Of a DNA stretch of 64,000 nt, positions 33,547 through 42,424 are shown one piece after another (position 1 is the stretch's first letter; the number at the start of each line of letters is the position of its first letter). The position numbers and the translations under genes are program-made. The stretch spans positions 496,001 through 560,000 of the forward strand of contig NZ_BAAAOK010000011.1 of the NCBI RefSeq assembly GCF_039530285.1. Reading direction: 5' to 3'. This DNA is from Actinomadura_C alba. Lineage in GTDB: Bacteria; Actinomycetota; Actinomycetes; Streptosporangiales; Streptosporangiaceae. The notes under the pieces were generated by a model. It searched no databases, was not told the origin of the DNA, and saw only the letters and a program-made list of their open reading frames with translations.

Positions 33547-34743
33547 TCAGACGGCCTCCGTGGTCTGGATCGCCGTCCAGCCGCTGCCGCCCGCGGCGCT
33601 CTCCTCGACCGCCGCGAGGACCCGCTGGACCTGTAGCCCGTCGGCGAACGACGGTGCGGGGTCGGTACCGTCGGCGATGGCGGTCGTGAAGTCGGCGACC
33701 TCGTGGGTGAAGGCGTGCTCGTAACCGAGCGCGTGGCCGGGCGGCCACCACGCCCCCGCGTACGGATGGGTCGGCTCGGTGACGAGGATCCGGCGGAAGC
33801 CGGCGGTGTCCGGGTCCACCGTGTTGTCGTGGAACCAGAGTTCGTTCATCGCCTCGAAGTCGAAGGCCAGGCTGCCCGCCGAGCCGTTGACCTCCAGGCG
33901 CAGGGAGTTCTTGCGCCCGGTGGCGAACCGGGTGGCCTCGAAGGACGCGAGCCCGCCGCCGTCGAGACGGCCGATGAACAGCGCGGCGTCGTCCACGCTC
34001 ACCTCGCCGCGCGCGGTGGCCGAGCCGCCGGCGGCCAGGCCGGCGGAGGCCTCGGCCAGCGGCCGTTCCTTGACGAACGTCTCGGTGAGCGCCGAGACCC
34101 CGACGAGGCGGTCGCCGGTGACGAACTGCGCGACGTCGATGATGTGCGCGCCGATGTCCCCGAGCGCACCGGACCCCGCCTTGTCCCGCTGGAGCCGCCA
34201 TACGAGCGGGAACTCGGGGTCGGCGATCCAGTCCTGCAGATACTGCGCACGTACGTGCCGGATCTGTCCGAGCCGGCCCTCGGCGACCATCCGGTGGGCG
34301 AGCGCGACCGCGGGCACCCGCCGGTAGTTGAAGGCCACCATCGAGCGCACTCCGCGCTCGCGCGCCTGTGCGGCGGCGGCGGCCATCGCCTCCGCCTCGG
34401 CCACCGTGTTCGCCAGGGGCTTCTCGCACAGCACGTGCTTGCCCGCCTCGAGCGCGGCGACCGCGATCTCGGCGTGGGAGTCCCCTGGCGTGCACACATC
34501 GATGACCTGCACGTCGTCGCGGCGCAGGAGGGCCTTCCAGTCCGTCTCCACCGACGCCCAGCCCATCCGGGCCGCGGCCTCGTCCACCGCTGGCCGGCTG
34601 CGGCCGACGAGCGCGGCCATCACCGGCCGGTACGGCAGATCGAAGAAAGCGCCGACGTTCCGCCAAGCCTGCGAGTGAGCCCGCCCCATGAAGGCGTAGC
34701 CCACCACGCCGACTCCGAGCGCGGGCTTCTGGTGGTCAGGCAT
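33547..34743 (-). CDS. Gfo/Idh/MocA-family oxidoreductase (ThuB-like)
   Basis: A 398-residue dehydrogenase. GVGVVGYAFMGRAHSQ binds NAD(P), VLCEKPLANT is the EKP motif with the catalytic lysine, and DIGAHIIDVAQF carries the histidine. The Gfo/Idh family includes ThuB, which oxidises trehalose or sucrose at C3, and 3-keto-sugar reductases. The start at 34743 is preceded by AGGGGG. It is 23 bases from the binding protein, so co-expression with the transporter is expected. Exact substrate unknown. Confidence 0.85.
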   Translation of the reverse strand: MPDHQKPALGVGVVGYAFMGRAHSQAWRNVGAFFDLPYRPVMAALVGRSRPAVDEAAARMGWASVETDWKALLRRDDVQVIDVCTPGDSHAEIAVAALEAGKHVLCEKPLANTVAEAEAMAAAAAQARERGVRSMVAFNYRRVPAVALAHRMVAEGRLGQIRHVRAQYLQDWIADPEFPLVWRLQRDKAGSGALGDIGAHIIDVAQFVTGDRLVGVSALTETFVKERPLAEASAGLAAGGSATARGEVSVDDAALFIGRLDGGGLASFEATRFATGRKNSLRLEVNGSAGSLAFDFEAMNELWFHDNTVDPDTAGFRRILVTEPTHPYAGAWWPPGHALGYEHAFTHEVADFTTAIADGTDPAPSFADGLQVQRVLAAVEESAAGGSGWTAIQTTEAV

Positions 34744-34766
34744 GGAATTCCCCCTGTCGTTCGCGG

Positions 34767-35816
34767 TCAGGACTCGAAGCCCAGTGGCATGTACTGGTCG
34801 ACGTTCTCCTTGGTCACCGTCTCGGATGCCAGGGTGATCGACTGCGGCACCTGCCGCTCGACCAGGTCGGTCATGCCCTTGCCCTGGGCGATGAGCCGGG
34901 CGAGCTTGATGGCCGACGAGGCCATCGTCGGGCTGTAGGTCACGGTCGCCTCGAGCAGGCCGCCGGCCTTGATCTCCCGCATGGCGTTGGCCGATCCGGC
35001 GCCTCCGACCATGAAGAACTCCTTGCGGTTGGCCTGCTTGATCGCGGCGAGCACGCCGACGCCCTGGTCGTCGTCGTGGTTCCAGAGTGCGTCGATCTTC
35101 TTGTGCGCCTGGAGCAGGTTGCTGGCCACCTGGTTACCGGTCTCGACGGTGAACTTGGCGTCCTGCTTGGCGGTCACGCTGAAGCCGTAGGTCTTGAGCG
35201 CGTCGGCGAAGCCCTTGCTGCGGTCCTGGGTGAGCGGCAGCGTGGCGATCCCCTGGATCTCCACGATGACCGGGTTGGACACACCCTTGCTCTTGAGCTT
35301 GGTGCCGATGTAGTCGCCCGCGGCGACGCCCAGGCCGTAGTTGTCGCCCCCGACCCACGTGCGGTACGACAGCTTGTCGGGGAAGACCCGGTCCAGGTTC
35401 ACCACCGGAATGCCCGCGTCCATGGCCTTGCGGGCGACCTGGTTGAGCTGTTCGCCGTCGTTCGGCAGCAGGACCAGAGCGCCGACCTTCGCCGAGATCA
35501 GCGAGTCCACGGCCGCGATCTGCTGGTTGATGTCGTTGGTCGGCTCGACCGCGCGGAACGTCACGTCGGAGTACTGCTTGGCCTGCGCCGCGGCGTTCTT
35601 CGCGATGGCCGCGATCCAGCCGTGGTCGGCGGCGGGGGCGGAGAAGCCGATGGTGACCTGCTTGCCCGCCTTGTCGTTGTCACCGCCGGCGGCGACCGAC
35701 TGCTGCGAGGGGGTGCTCTCCTCGGGGTCGTTGCCCGTGCACGCCGCGGCGAGCGCGCCGGCGCCGACCACCGCTCCGCCGATGAGCAGGCCCCGGCGGT
35801 TGAGGCTCTGTGTCAT
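34767..35816 (-). CDS. Sugar ABC transporter substrate-binding lipoprotein (RbsB type)
   Basis: A 349-residue protein. A lipobox LAAACTGN gives lipoprotein anchoring, after an NRRGLLIGG Tat-like N-terminus. TIGFSAPAADHGWIAAIAK, LVLLPNDGEQLN, GIPVVNLDRVFP, WVGGDNYGLGVAAGDYI and ALWNHDDDQGVGVLAAI are the periplasmic-binding-protein type 4 (ribose/galactose) pattern. The ATG at 35816 has AAGGAG six bases upstream. Binds the imported sugar; which one is unknown. Confidence 0.9.
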   Translation of the reverse strand: MTQSLNRRGLLIGGAVVGAGALAAACTGNDPEESTPSQQSVAAGGDNDKAGKQVTIGFSAPAADHGWIAAIAKNAAAQAKQYSDVTFRAVEPTNDINQQIAAVDSLISAKVGALVLLPNDGEQLNQVARKAMDAGIPVVNLDRVFPDKLSYRTWVGGDNYGLGVAAGDYIGTKLKSKGVSNPVIVEIQGIATLPLTQDRSKGFADALKTYGFSVTAKQDAKFTVETGNQVASNLLQAHKKIDALWNHDDDQGVGVLAAIKQANRKEFFMVGGAGSANAMREIKAGGLLEATVTYSPTMASSAIKLARLIAQGKGMTDLVERQVPQSITLASETVTKENVDQYMPLGFES

Positions 35817-35953
35817 GTCGTACTCCTTGAGAGGAAGGTTCGGGGTGGGACGCATCGGCCCGGGGACCGGCGCGTCGGGCGCCGCTCCTCTGGCCCTGCG
35901 AGCTGGTCCTATGTGGATCCCGGCGGGGGCGGGAGTCGCGGGGATTGAAGGTG

Positions 35954-36982
35954 CTAGGTGGACGATTCGAGATTGCGCCGCTGCAGGAGCACGGCGATGA
36001 CGATGATCACTCCCTTGGCGATGAGCTGGTCGCTGGTCTCCAGACCGTTCAGGATGAACAGGTTGGTGATGACCGTGAAGATGAGGACACCGAGGATCGA
36101 CCCGAAGAGGGTGCCGCGGCCACCGGTCAGCAGCGTGCCACCGATGATCACCGCGGCGATCGCGTCGAGTTCGTAGAGGTCGCCGTGGGTACTGGAGCCC
36201 GTCGTCGTCCGCGCCATGATGATGATGGCGGCGATGCCACAGCACACCCCCGAGAGCGTGTACAGGAGCAGTGTGTGCCGCCGGACGTCGATGCCGGCCA
36301 GCCGTGCCGCCTCAGGGTTGCCGCCGACCGCGAACGTACGGCGGCCGAACGTCGTGCGGTTGAGCAGAAGCCAGCCGACCACAGCCACCGCGGCGAAGAT
36401 GAACACCACGAGCGGCAGGCCGAGGACCCGGGTCGTGGACAGCGCCTCGATCTCGTTGTTCTCCGGCCTGATGAGCTGGGTCTTGCGGTCGGACATGCGC
36501 TGGGCGAGGCCCCGCGCCGCCACGAGCATCGCGAGCGTGGCGATGAACGGCACGATCCGGCCGTAGGAGATCAGGGCGCCGTTCACGAAACCGACCCCTG
36601 CGCCGACCAGGATCGCGCACGCCACCATGGCGACCGGGCCGAGCGCCTGGGTGTCCAGCGTGGTGGCCCATACCGAGGCCAGCGCCATCGACGCGCCGAC
36701 CGAGAGGTCGATGCCGCCACCGGTGATCACGAAGGTCATGCCCACGGTGATGACGCCGATGGTGGCGGCGAGCGCCAGGATGCCGACGAGGTTGCTGGAG
36801 GTGGCGAAGTTCTCCGGCTTGGTCACCAGGCCGATCAGCACCAGCAGCGCCAGCGCCAAGAGCAGGCCGAGGTGCCGGGCGTCCCTCACGCGTGCGAAGA
36901 CCGGCAGGCTCTCCCGTCGCTTTGTCGCCGCGGACCCGGGCGCGGACGGGGAATCTTCGGTCTTCGAGGCCGGAGAGGTCAA
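35954..36982 (-). CDS. Sugar ABC transporter permease (RbsC type)
   Basis: A 342-residue membrane protein with about 8-10 helices. GGGIDLSVGASMALASVWA and GRIVPFIATLAMLVAARGLAQRMS are RbsC/YjfF hallmarks, and AVGGNPEAARLAGIDVRRH is the cytoplasmic loop that docks the ATPase. The start ATG overlaps the ATPase stop as ATGA, so translation is coupled. Confidence 0.9.
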   Translation of the reverse strand: MTSPASKTEDSPSAPGSAATKRRESLPVFARVRDARHLGLLLALALLVLIGLVTKPENFATSSNLVGILALAATIGVITVGMTFVITGGGIDLSVGASMALASVWATTLDTQALGPVAMVACAILVGAGVGFVNGALISYGRIVPFIATLAMLVAARGLAQRMSDRKTQLIRPENNEIEALSTTRVLGLPLVVFIFAAVAVVGWLLLNRTTFGRRTFAVGGNPEAARLAGIDVRRHTLLLYTLSGVCCGIAAIIIMARTTTGSSTHGDLYELDAIAAVIIGGTLLTGGRGTLFGSILGVLIFTVITNLFILNGLETSDQLIAKGVIIVIAVLLQRRNLESST

Positions 36983-38502
36983 CGCGGGCTCCCTTCCATG
37001 ATCATGTGGAGTACGTCGCTCTCGTCCAGTTCGGGAGCGGGCGCCTCGTGGATGAGGTGGCCCTCGCGGACCACGAGGACACGGTCGGCGAGCCCGAGTA
37101 CCTCGGGTACTTCGCTCGACACGAGCAGCACCGCGATGCCCTCGTCGGCGAGCCGGCGGATCACCGCGTACAACTCGACGCGGGCCCCGACGTCCACACC
37201 GCGGGTGGGCTCGTCGAGGAGCAGCAGCTTGCGTCCGTTGACCAGCCAGCGGGCGAGCACCGCCTTCTGCTGGTTGCCTCCGGAGAGCGTCTTGACCGGG
37301 CGCCGCGGATCGGGCGGCCGGATGTCGAGGGCCTTGACCTGCTCCTGCGCCTCGGCCAGCTCCCGGCTCCGGTCCATCCAGCCGAAGGACGCGTACCGGC
37401 TCATTCCGGCCAGGCTGATGTTGCCGGCCACGCTGTCGTTCAGCAGCAGCGCCTGGCTTTTGCGCTCCTCCGGGGCCAGGCCCATGCCACGCCGTACGGC
37501 GGCGCTGGTGCTGCCCGGTCGCACGGGTCGGCCGTCGAGCAGGACCCGGCCGGTGGACGGCTTGCGCGCCCCGTAGATGGTCTCCAGGATCTCGGAGCGG
37601 CCGGAGCCGACCAGCCCCGCCAGCCCGACGATCTCGCCGGCCCGCACGCTGAAGCTGACGTCCTCGAACGCTCCGGGCAGGGTGAGTCCCTCGACCCGCA
37701 GCACCTCCGGCCGGTCGGCCCGGGCCTCGGGACGATCGGGGAACACGTACTCGACCGTCCGCCCGGTCATCAGTGACACGATCTTGGCGGTGGGCGTGTC
37801 CTTGGCCGGCAGGCCGACCGCCACCGTACGGCCGTCCTTGAGCACGGTGACCCGGTCGCCGATCTCGCGGATCTCGGCGAGCCGGTGCGAGATGTAGATG
37901 ACGCCGACCCCGGCCGAGGCCAGCTCACGGATGATCCTGAAGAGGTTGTCCACCTCGTCGTGGGCGAGGGCCGCCGACGGCTCGTCCATCACGATCAGCC
38001 GAGCCTCGTGGGACAGCGCCCGCGCCATGCTGACGACCTGCTTGCGGGCGGCCGGCAACCGCCCGACCTCTACCGTCGGCGAGATCTCGGGGTGACCGAG
38101 CCGGCCGAGCAGTTCCCTGGCCGCCCGGTTCATCTCGGACCTGCGGCTGAAGCCGTAGGTCGCGTGCTCGTGCCCGAGGAAGATGTTGTCGGCGACCGTC
38201 AGGCCGTCGACCAGATCCAGCTCCTGGTAGATGGTGGCGATCCCCTGGCGCATCGCCGCGGTCGGGTTGGCCAGCCGTACGGTCTCGCCGTCGAGCCGCA
38301 CCTCCCCGTCGTCCGGCTGATGCGCCCCCGACAGGACCTTGATCAAGGTCGACTTGCCGGCACCGTTCTGGCCGAGCAGGCAGTGCACCTCACCGGCGGT
38401 CACTTCCAGGTCGACGCCGTCCAGGGCCCGCACACCCGGAAACGCCTTGACGATGCCGCTCATGACAAGGAGCGGTCTGCCGGTCAGGGGATCTTCATTC
38501 AC
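36979..38502 (-). CDS. Sugar ABC transporter ATP-binding protein (RbsA type, two domains)
   Basis: A 507-residue tandem ABC protein. The N-terminal half has Walker A GQNGAGKST and Walker B with IVMDEPSAAL; the C-terminal half has the signature KTLSGGNQQK and LLLDEPTRGVDVGAR. That split is typical of RbsA/MglA-type importers. First gene of the seven-gene operon; the 160-base upstream region holds inverted repeats. AAGGGAAC lies about eleven bases before the ATG. Confidence 0.9.
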   Translation of the reverse strand: MNEDPLTGRPLLVMSGIVKAFPGVRALDGVDLEVTAGEVHCLLGQNGAGKSTLIKVLSGAHQPDDGEVRLDGETVRLANPTAAMRQGIATIYQELDLVDGLTVADNIFLGHEHATYGFSRRSEMNRAARELLGRLGHPEISPTVEVGRLPAARKQVVSMARALSHEARLIVMDEPSAALAHDEVDNLFRIIRELASAGVGVIYISHRLAEIREIGDRVTVLKDGRTVAVGLPAKDTPTAKIVSLMTGRTVEYVFPDRPEARADRPEVLRVEGLTLPGAFEDVSFSVRAGEIVGLAGLVGSGRSEILETIYGARKPSTGRVLLDGRPVRPGSTSAAVRRGMGLAPEERKSQALLLNDSVAGNISLAGMSRYASFGWMDRSRELAEAQEQVKALDIRPPDPRRPVKTLSGGNQQKAVLARWLVNGRKLLLLDEPTRGVDVGARVELYAVIRRLADEGIAVLLVSSEVPEVLGLADRVLVVREGHLIHEAPAPELDESDVLHMIMEGSPR

Positions 38503-38527
38503 GCCGTTCCCTTCATGGTGCCTGGCG

Positions 38528-38588
38528 TGAAAGTACCGACCTTTGACCGTCTTGAGAAGACCTTTCTCTAAGATCTCTCAAACTTTCA
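38528..38588. promoter_or_regulatory. Nested inverted repeats in the sugar-operon promoter
   Basis: TGAAAGT (38528-38534) pairs with ACTTTCA (38582-38588), and inside it CTTGAGA (38551-38557) pairs with TCTCAA (38576-38581). The stretch is notably AT-rich for this genome and lies just upstream of the ATPase start. It is a plausible operator for a LacI- or ROK-type regulator of the sugar operon. Confidence 0.45.
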
Positions 38589-38664
38589 TCTCTTCGTGGA
38601 CAAACCTAGCCGCGCCCCGGTGTAAGACGACCTGACCACGGGGCCGCGGGGGCTCAGCCGGGCC

Positions 38665-39261
38665 TCAGCCGGGCACGGTGTCGCGGCGGCCGGACATCGA
38701 GGTGAGAACGTGCTCGACGAGAGTGATGAGCACCTGCTTGCCGGACTCCCTGTCCCGTACGTCGCATGTGATCACCGGTACGTCGGGGCCCAGGTCCAGG
38801 GCGGCCCTGACCGCTTCGGTCGAGTGCCCGGAGGCGGCGTCGAACCGGTTGATCCCGACGATGAACGGGACGTTGCGCCGTTCGAAGTAGTCCACGGACG
38901 CGAAGCAGTCGGCGAGGCGCCGGGTGTCGACCAGCACCACCGCGCCGAGCGCCCCCTGCGAGAGCTCGTCCCACATGAACCAGAATCGGTCCTGACCCGG
39001 GGTGCCGAAGAGGTACAAGACCAAGCCGGTACGAAGGGTGATGCGGCCGAAGTCCATGGCCACCGTCGTGGTGGTCTTGCTCTGCACCAGCGACAGGTCG
39101 TCGATGCCCACGCTCTTCTCGGTGAGGTCCTCGTCGGTGCGCAACGGGCGGATCTCGCTGACCGAGCCCACCAACGTCGTCTTTCCGACACCGAACCCTC
39201 CGGCGACCACGATCTTGACAGCCAGGGACGGATCCGTCGTGTCAGAGCGCCCGGAGTCCAT
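38665..39261 (-). CDS. cvnD: Conservon GTPase CvnD (conservon 1)
   Basis: A 198-residue small GTP-binding protein. G1 is GGFGVGKTT, G3 is FGTPGQDRF and G4 is NRFD (in GINRFDAA). Komatsu and colleagues showed that streptomycete conservon proteins A-D form a membrane-associated complex resembling eukaryotic G-protein receptor systems; this gene is the G-protein-like unit. The 5' end overlaps CvnC by 20 bases. Downstream is the sugar operon, 160 bases off, on the same strand. Confidence 0.9.
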   Translation of the reverse strand: MDSGRSDTTDPSLAVKIVVAGGFGVGKTTLVGSVSEIRPLRTDEDLTEKSVGIDDLSLVQSKTTTTVAMDFGRITLRTGLVLYLFGTPGQDRFWFMWDELSQGALGAVVLVDTRRLADCFASVDYFERRNVPFIVGINRFDAASGHSTEAVRAALDLGPDVPVITCDVRDRESGKQVLITLVEHVLTSMSGRRDTVPG

Positions 39262-39667
39262 TGATCACATCCTTGAGTACACGCTCGCTGGGGAACTGGG
39301 CGACCCGCGTCGGCTGCCGGACCTGGATCAGACCGTAATCGAGCAGGTCTCCCAGCAAGATCCGTACCACGCCTAGAGCGAGGTCGAGGTCGGAGGCGAC
39401 CTCTGCGACCGAGAGCGGGTTTCGGGCAAGTACCAAGATCATCTCATGTTCCGGTCCGAGCACCGGCGTCCGGCCGAAGGCGAGGCCGCCGCTCGGCGAC
39501 ACCGGACGCGTCTCGGCGGTCGCGACGACGCTGACGAGGTCGAGTTCGCCATGTCCGCTGTGGGTCCGGCCTCCGGTGAGCGCGAAGGCGGGCACGACCG
39601 GGCCCGCCTCGTCGTCGAGCCAGCCCTCGCCGAAGTCGGCCCCCTCGGACGGGGGCCGGTCAGTCAT
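39242..39667 (-). CDS. cvnC: Conservon DUF742 protein CvnC (conservon 1)
   Basis: A 141-residue DUF742 protein. GPVVPAFALTGGRTHSGHGELDLVSVV and VLGPEHEMILVLARNPLSVAEVASDLDL carry the family winged-helix-like segment, ending VLKDVINGLRAL. CvnC is a component of the membrane heterocomplex and may bind CvnD. The start at 39667 overlaps the CvnB end by 8 bases; the 3' end overlaps CvnD by 20. The longer in-frame ORF start is rejected: its first 31 codons are Pro/Ser-rich with no family match. Confidence 0.85.
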   Translation of the reverse strand: MTDRPPSEGADFGEGWLDDEAGPVVPAFALTGGRTHSGHGELDLVSVVATAETRPVSPSGGLAFGRTPVLGPEHEMILVLARNPLSVAEVASDLDLALGVVRILLGDLLDYGLIQVRQPTRVAQFPSERVLKDVINGLRAL

Positions 39668-40076
39668 GACGGTCGGCCGAGGCGGGCCGGGGCGTCGTCG
39701 CCATGTGTGCCCCGACCCTGGTGACGAGCATGGCCATCTCGTAGGCGATGACTCCGACATCGGCTTCGGCGTCGGCCAGCACGGCCATGCACGCTCCTTG
39801 GCCGGCCGCCGTCACGAACAGGAACGCGTTCTCCATCTCGACGATGGTCTGCCGGACCGCACCGCCGCCGAACTCCCGTCCGGCACCCCTGGCCAGGCTC
39901 TGGAAGCTGGCCGCCACCGCGGCCAGATGCTCGGACTCGGATCTGCCGAGGCCGCCGGACGAGGCGATCCGAAGACCGTCGCTCGACAGCACCGCCGCGT
40001 GACGCACCTCCGTCACCCGTTTGACCAGGCCGTCGAGCAGCCAGTTGAGCTCACCTGTTGAAACTGCTTCAACCAT
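39660..40076 (-). CDS. cvnB: Conservon roadblock/LC7 protein CvnB (conservon 1)
   Basis: A 138-residue roadblock/LC7 protein: NWLLDGLVKRVTEVRHAAVLSSDGLRIA, HLAAVAASFQSLARGAG, RQTIVEMENAFLFVTAAGQGACMAVLA. These act as GTPase-interacting scaffolds and modulators. Starts at ATG 40076, sharing one base with the CvnA stop (TGATG), so it is translationally coupled. The longer in-frame ORF is rejected. Confidence 0.85.
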   Translation of the reverse strand: MVEAVSTGELNWLLDGLVKRVTEVRHAAVLSSDGLRIASSGGLGRSESEHLAAVAASFQSLARGAGREFGGGAVRQTIVEMENAFLFVTAAGQGACMAVLADAEADVGVIAYEMAMLVTRVGAHMATTPRPASADRHD

Positions 40077-42319
40077 CAGCCGTTCTCCTCTGTACCCGGT
40101 CGTGGCGACGGTCCCGCGGGGTCGTCGGACGGGTCGGCATCCATCCGCCCGCGCCGCCATCCCCGCTGCATGGCGGTCATCCTGCTGCGTACGACTTCAG
40201 GAGGCCGGTCGGCCTCCGGCTCCGGTGCGGCCGGCTCGGGCTCCGCCCCGTCGGCGGCGGGCTCCGCCCGGAGCCGGGGGGCCAGGCTGGCCTGCCGCCG
40301 ACGGCGCGGCAACTCACCCGCACCGCCGGGCTCTGCCCGGTTCGCGTCCGCGTCGGTGTCGGCGTTCGCGGCCTTCACAAAGCCGCGCGAGGCCGCGGCC
40401 GCCGGTGCGGCGGTCTCCGGTTCCGGCAGGTCCTCGATCACGGTGGCCGGGATGAGGACGATGGCCATCGTGCCGCCGTACGGCGAAGCGCGGAGGGTCA
40501 CGTCGATGTCGTGCCGCTGGGCGAGCCGGCCGACCACCAGCAGGCCGAGCCGGGCGATCTCCGAGAGGTCGAACTCCGGCGGTTCCGCGAGCCGCCGGTT
40601 CAGCAGGTCGAGCATGTCGGCGTCGAGCCCGAGCCCCCGGTCCTCGATCTCGACGGCGTAACCCTTCGGCACCCGGTGCCCCCTGACCTGGACCGGGGTG
40701 GTGGGTGGCGAGTACAGCGTGGCGTTCTCTATCAGCTCGGCGAGCAAGTGGATGGTGTCGGCGACGGCCGCTCCGGCCAGCGCGGCCGGCTCGGAAGGCA
40801 GCACCTTGACCCGCGGGTAGTCCTCGACCTCGGCGGCCGCGCCGCGCAGCACGTCCACCAGCGGTACGGGCCGGCGCCACGCACGGCCCGCCGGCTTACC
40901 CGACAGGATCACCAGGCCCTCGGCGTGGCGCCGCATCCGGGTGGAGAGGTGGTCGAGCTTGAACAGGTCGGCCAGCTCGGCCGGATCGTCCGACCGCCGC
41001 TCCATCGCGTCGAGCAGCTTCAGCTGACGCTGCAAGAGCACCTGGTTGCGCCGGGCGAGGTTCACGAAGACCTCGCTCACCGCCCGGTGGACCGCCGCTT
41101 CGTTGACCGCGGCGCCGACCACCGCCCTTCGGGACTTCACGAACGCGTGGTTGAGCTCCTCGGCCTCCGAGATCGCGAAGGTGAGGTCGGGCGCGTCGAA
41201 GTCCGGATCGACGTCCTCGCCTCGCCGGGCGCGCTCGGCCACCTCGGGGAGCCGTTTGTCGCTGAAGTGATTGACCGCTCGGACCAGGCCGCGGAACTCC
41301 CGCATCAGCCTTCGGCCGACCCGGAACGAGACGATGAGCGAGACCACGATCGCGACGAAGCCCAGCCCCCCGGTGAGCGCGAGACGGGCGAGGACCACGA
41401 CGGCATAGCCCTCCGCGCGGTCGGTCAGATCCTTGACCGCGGCCATCCCGAGTCCCCACAACTTCGTGCTGACCTGTGCCGCCGAGGTGTGCCAGGTACG
41501 CGCGTCCACCGACGGCCGGGCCCCCTCATGTGACATCCGGTCCTCGAGGGCGCGGAACCGGATCACCTCCGGAGCGGAGTTGAACTCCCTGAAGCGGGCC
41601 AGGTCACCCGGCTGCAGATAGGGCTCGCTGTTGGCGAAGGTGTAGCGCTGCTGCGCGACCAGCCGGGCGAACTGCTCGCGTTCCGCGGCGGTGTAGCGGC
41701 CGGCCGTGAGCACCCCGGTGAGCAGCGCGTCCTCACGGGACAGCAGCTCCTGCACCATGCCCCACGTGGTCAATGTCCGCCCGTCCCTCGCGATCCGGCC
41801 GTCCTTCGGATCGACCCGGGCGTAGATGCCGAGTGCACTGTCGACCAGTGCGCTGAACTCGTCGAGCACCCGCCGCCGGTCGACCGTGCGGCTGTCGACC
41901 GACCGGCGCAGCGCGTCGATCGCGCCGAGCTTCGCCACCAGGCCGTCGGCCCGCTGCGTCGTGTCCCACTCGATGACGCCCCTGAGGCCGTCGTCCGCCA
42001 CCGAGCGCCGGAAGGCCTCTCTCGCCCGATCCGTCTGGGCACGGGGGCCACCGAACGCCGCCCGGTTCACGGCGGCGTCGCGGGCGAGGTACTCGATGGA
42101 CAGGCGCCTTTCCCGCTGCACCGCCTCGATGAGCGATTGAGTGGGACGCAGAAGCTTTTCGTCGAGCGTTTTGGAGTGCGTCAACTGCAATGCCGCACCG
42201 AGGGTTATGGTGGCAGAAAAAATCCACAGCGCCAGCAACGCGACCAGCGGCAGGGCGAGGAGAGAAACAAGCTTCGTTCCGATCGACCGATGGCGGGACA
42301 CCGGCGGGGAAGTCGGCAT
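40076..42319 (-). CDS. cvnA: Conservon sensor ATPase CvnA (conservon 1)
   Basis: A 747-residue membrane sensor. Residues ~15-45 are a transmembrane helix, then a NIT-like extracellular sensor region (~50-300), a second helix (~310-335, LALTGGLGFVAIVVSLIVSF), a HAMP-like linker, a roughly helical segment ending LDHLSTRMRRHAEGL, and a HATPase_c domain (ELIENAT, EIEDRGLGL, LGLLVVGRLA). The C-terminal ~120 residues are Pro/Ala-rich and disordered. Histidine-kinase-like, but it probably signals through the Cvn complex. The next upstream gene ends 105 bases away; a promoter is presumed there. Confidence 0.9.
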   Translation of the reverse strand: MPTSPPVSRHRSIGTKLVSLLALPLVALLALWIFSATITLGAALQLTHSKTLDEKLLRPTQSLIEAVQRERRLSIEYLARDAAVNRAAFGGPRAQTDRAREAFRRSVADDGLRGVIEWDTTQRADGLVAKLGAIDALRRSVDSRTVDRRRVLDEFSALVDSALGIYARVDPKDGRIARDGRTLTTWGMVQELLSREDALLTGVLTAGRYTAAEREQFARLVAQQRYTFANSEPYLQPGDLARFREFNSAPEVIRFRALEDRMSHEGARPSVDARTWHTSAAQVSTKLWGLGMAAVKDLTDRAEGYAVVVLARLALTGGLGFVAIVVSLIVSFRVGRRLMREFRGLVRAVNHFSDKRLPEVAERARRGEDVDPDFDAPDLTFAISEAEELNHAFVKSRRAVVGAAVNEAAVHRAVSEVFVNLARRNQVLLQRQLKLLDAMERRSDDPAELADLFKLDHLSTRMRRHAEGLVILSGKPAGRAWRRPVPLVDVLRGAAAEVEDYPRVKVLPSEPAALAGAAVADTIHLLAELIENATLYSPPTTPVQVRGHRVPKGYAVEIEDRGLGLDADMLDLLNRRLAEPPEFDLSEIARLGLLVVGRLAQRHDIDVTLRASPYGGTMAIVLIPATVIEDLPEPETAAPAAAASRGFVKAANADTDADANRAEPGGAGELPRRRRQASLAPRLRAEPAADGAEPEPAAPEPEADRPPEVVRSRMTAMQRGWRRGRMDADPSDDPAGPSPRPGTEENG

Positions 42320-42424
42320 GGCGGCGAAGCCTCCCGGGTGTATTCGGTATGCCGTTGATCTTACTACGCCCGTGACTTCCCATGGACGTAAAGTGACGAT
42401 TTCTCCTCTATCGCCCCCTCCGGC

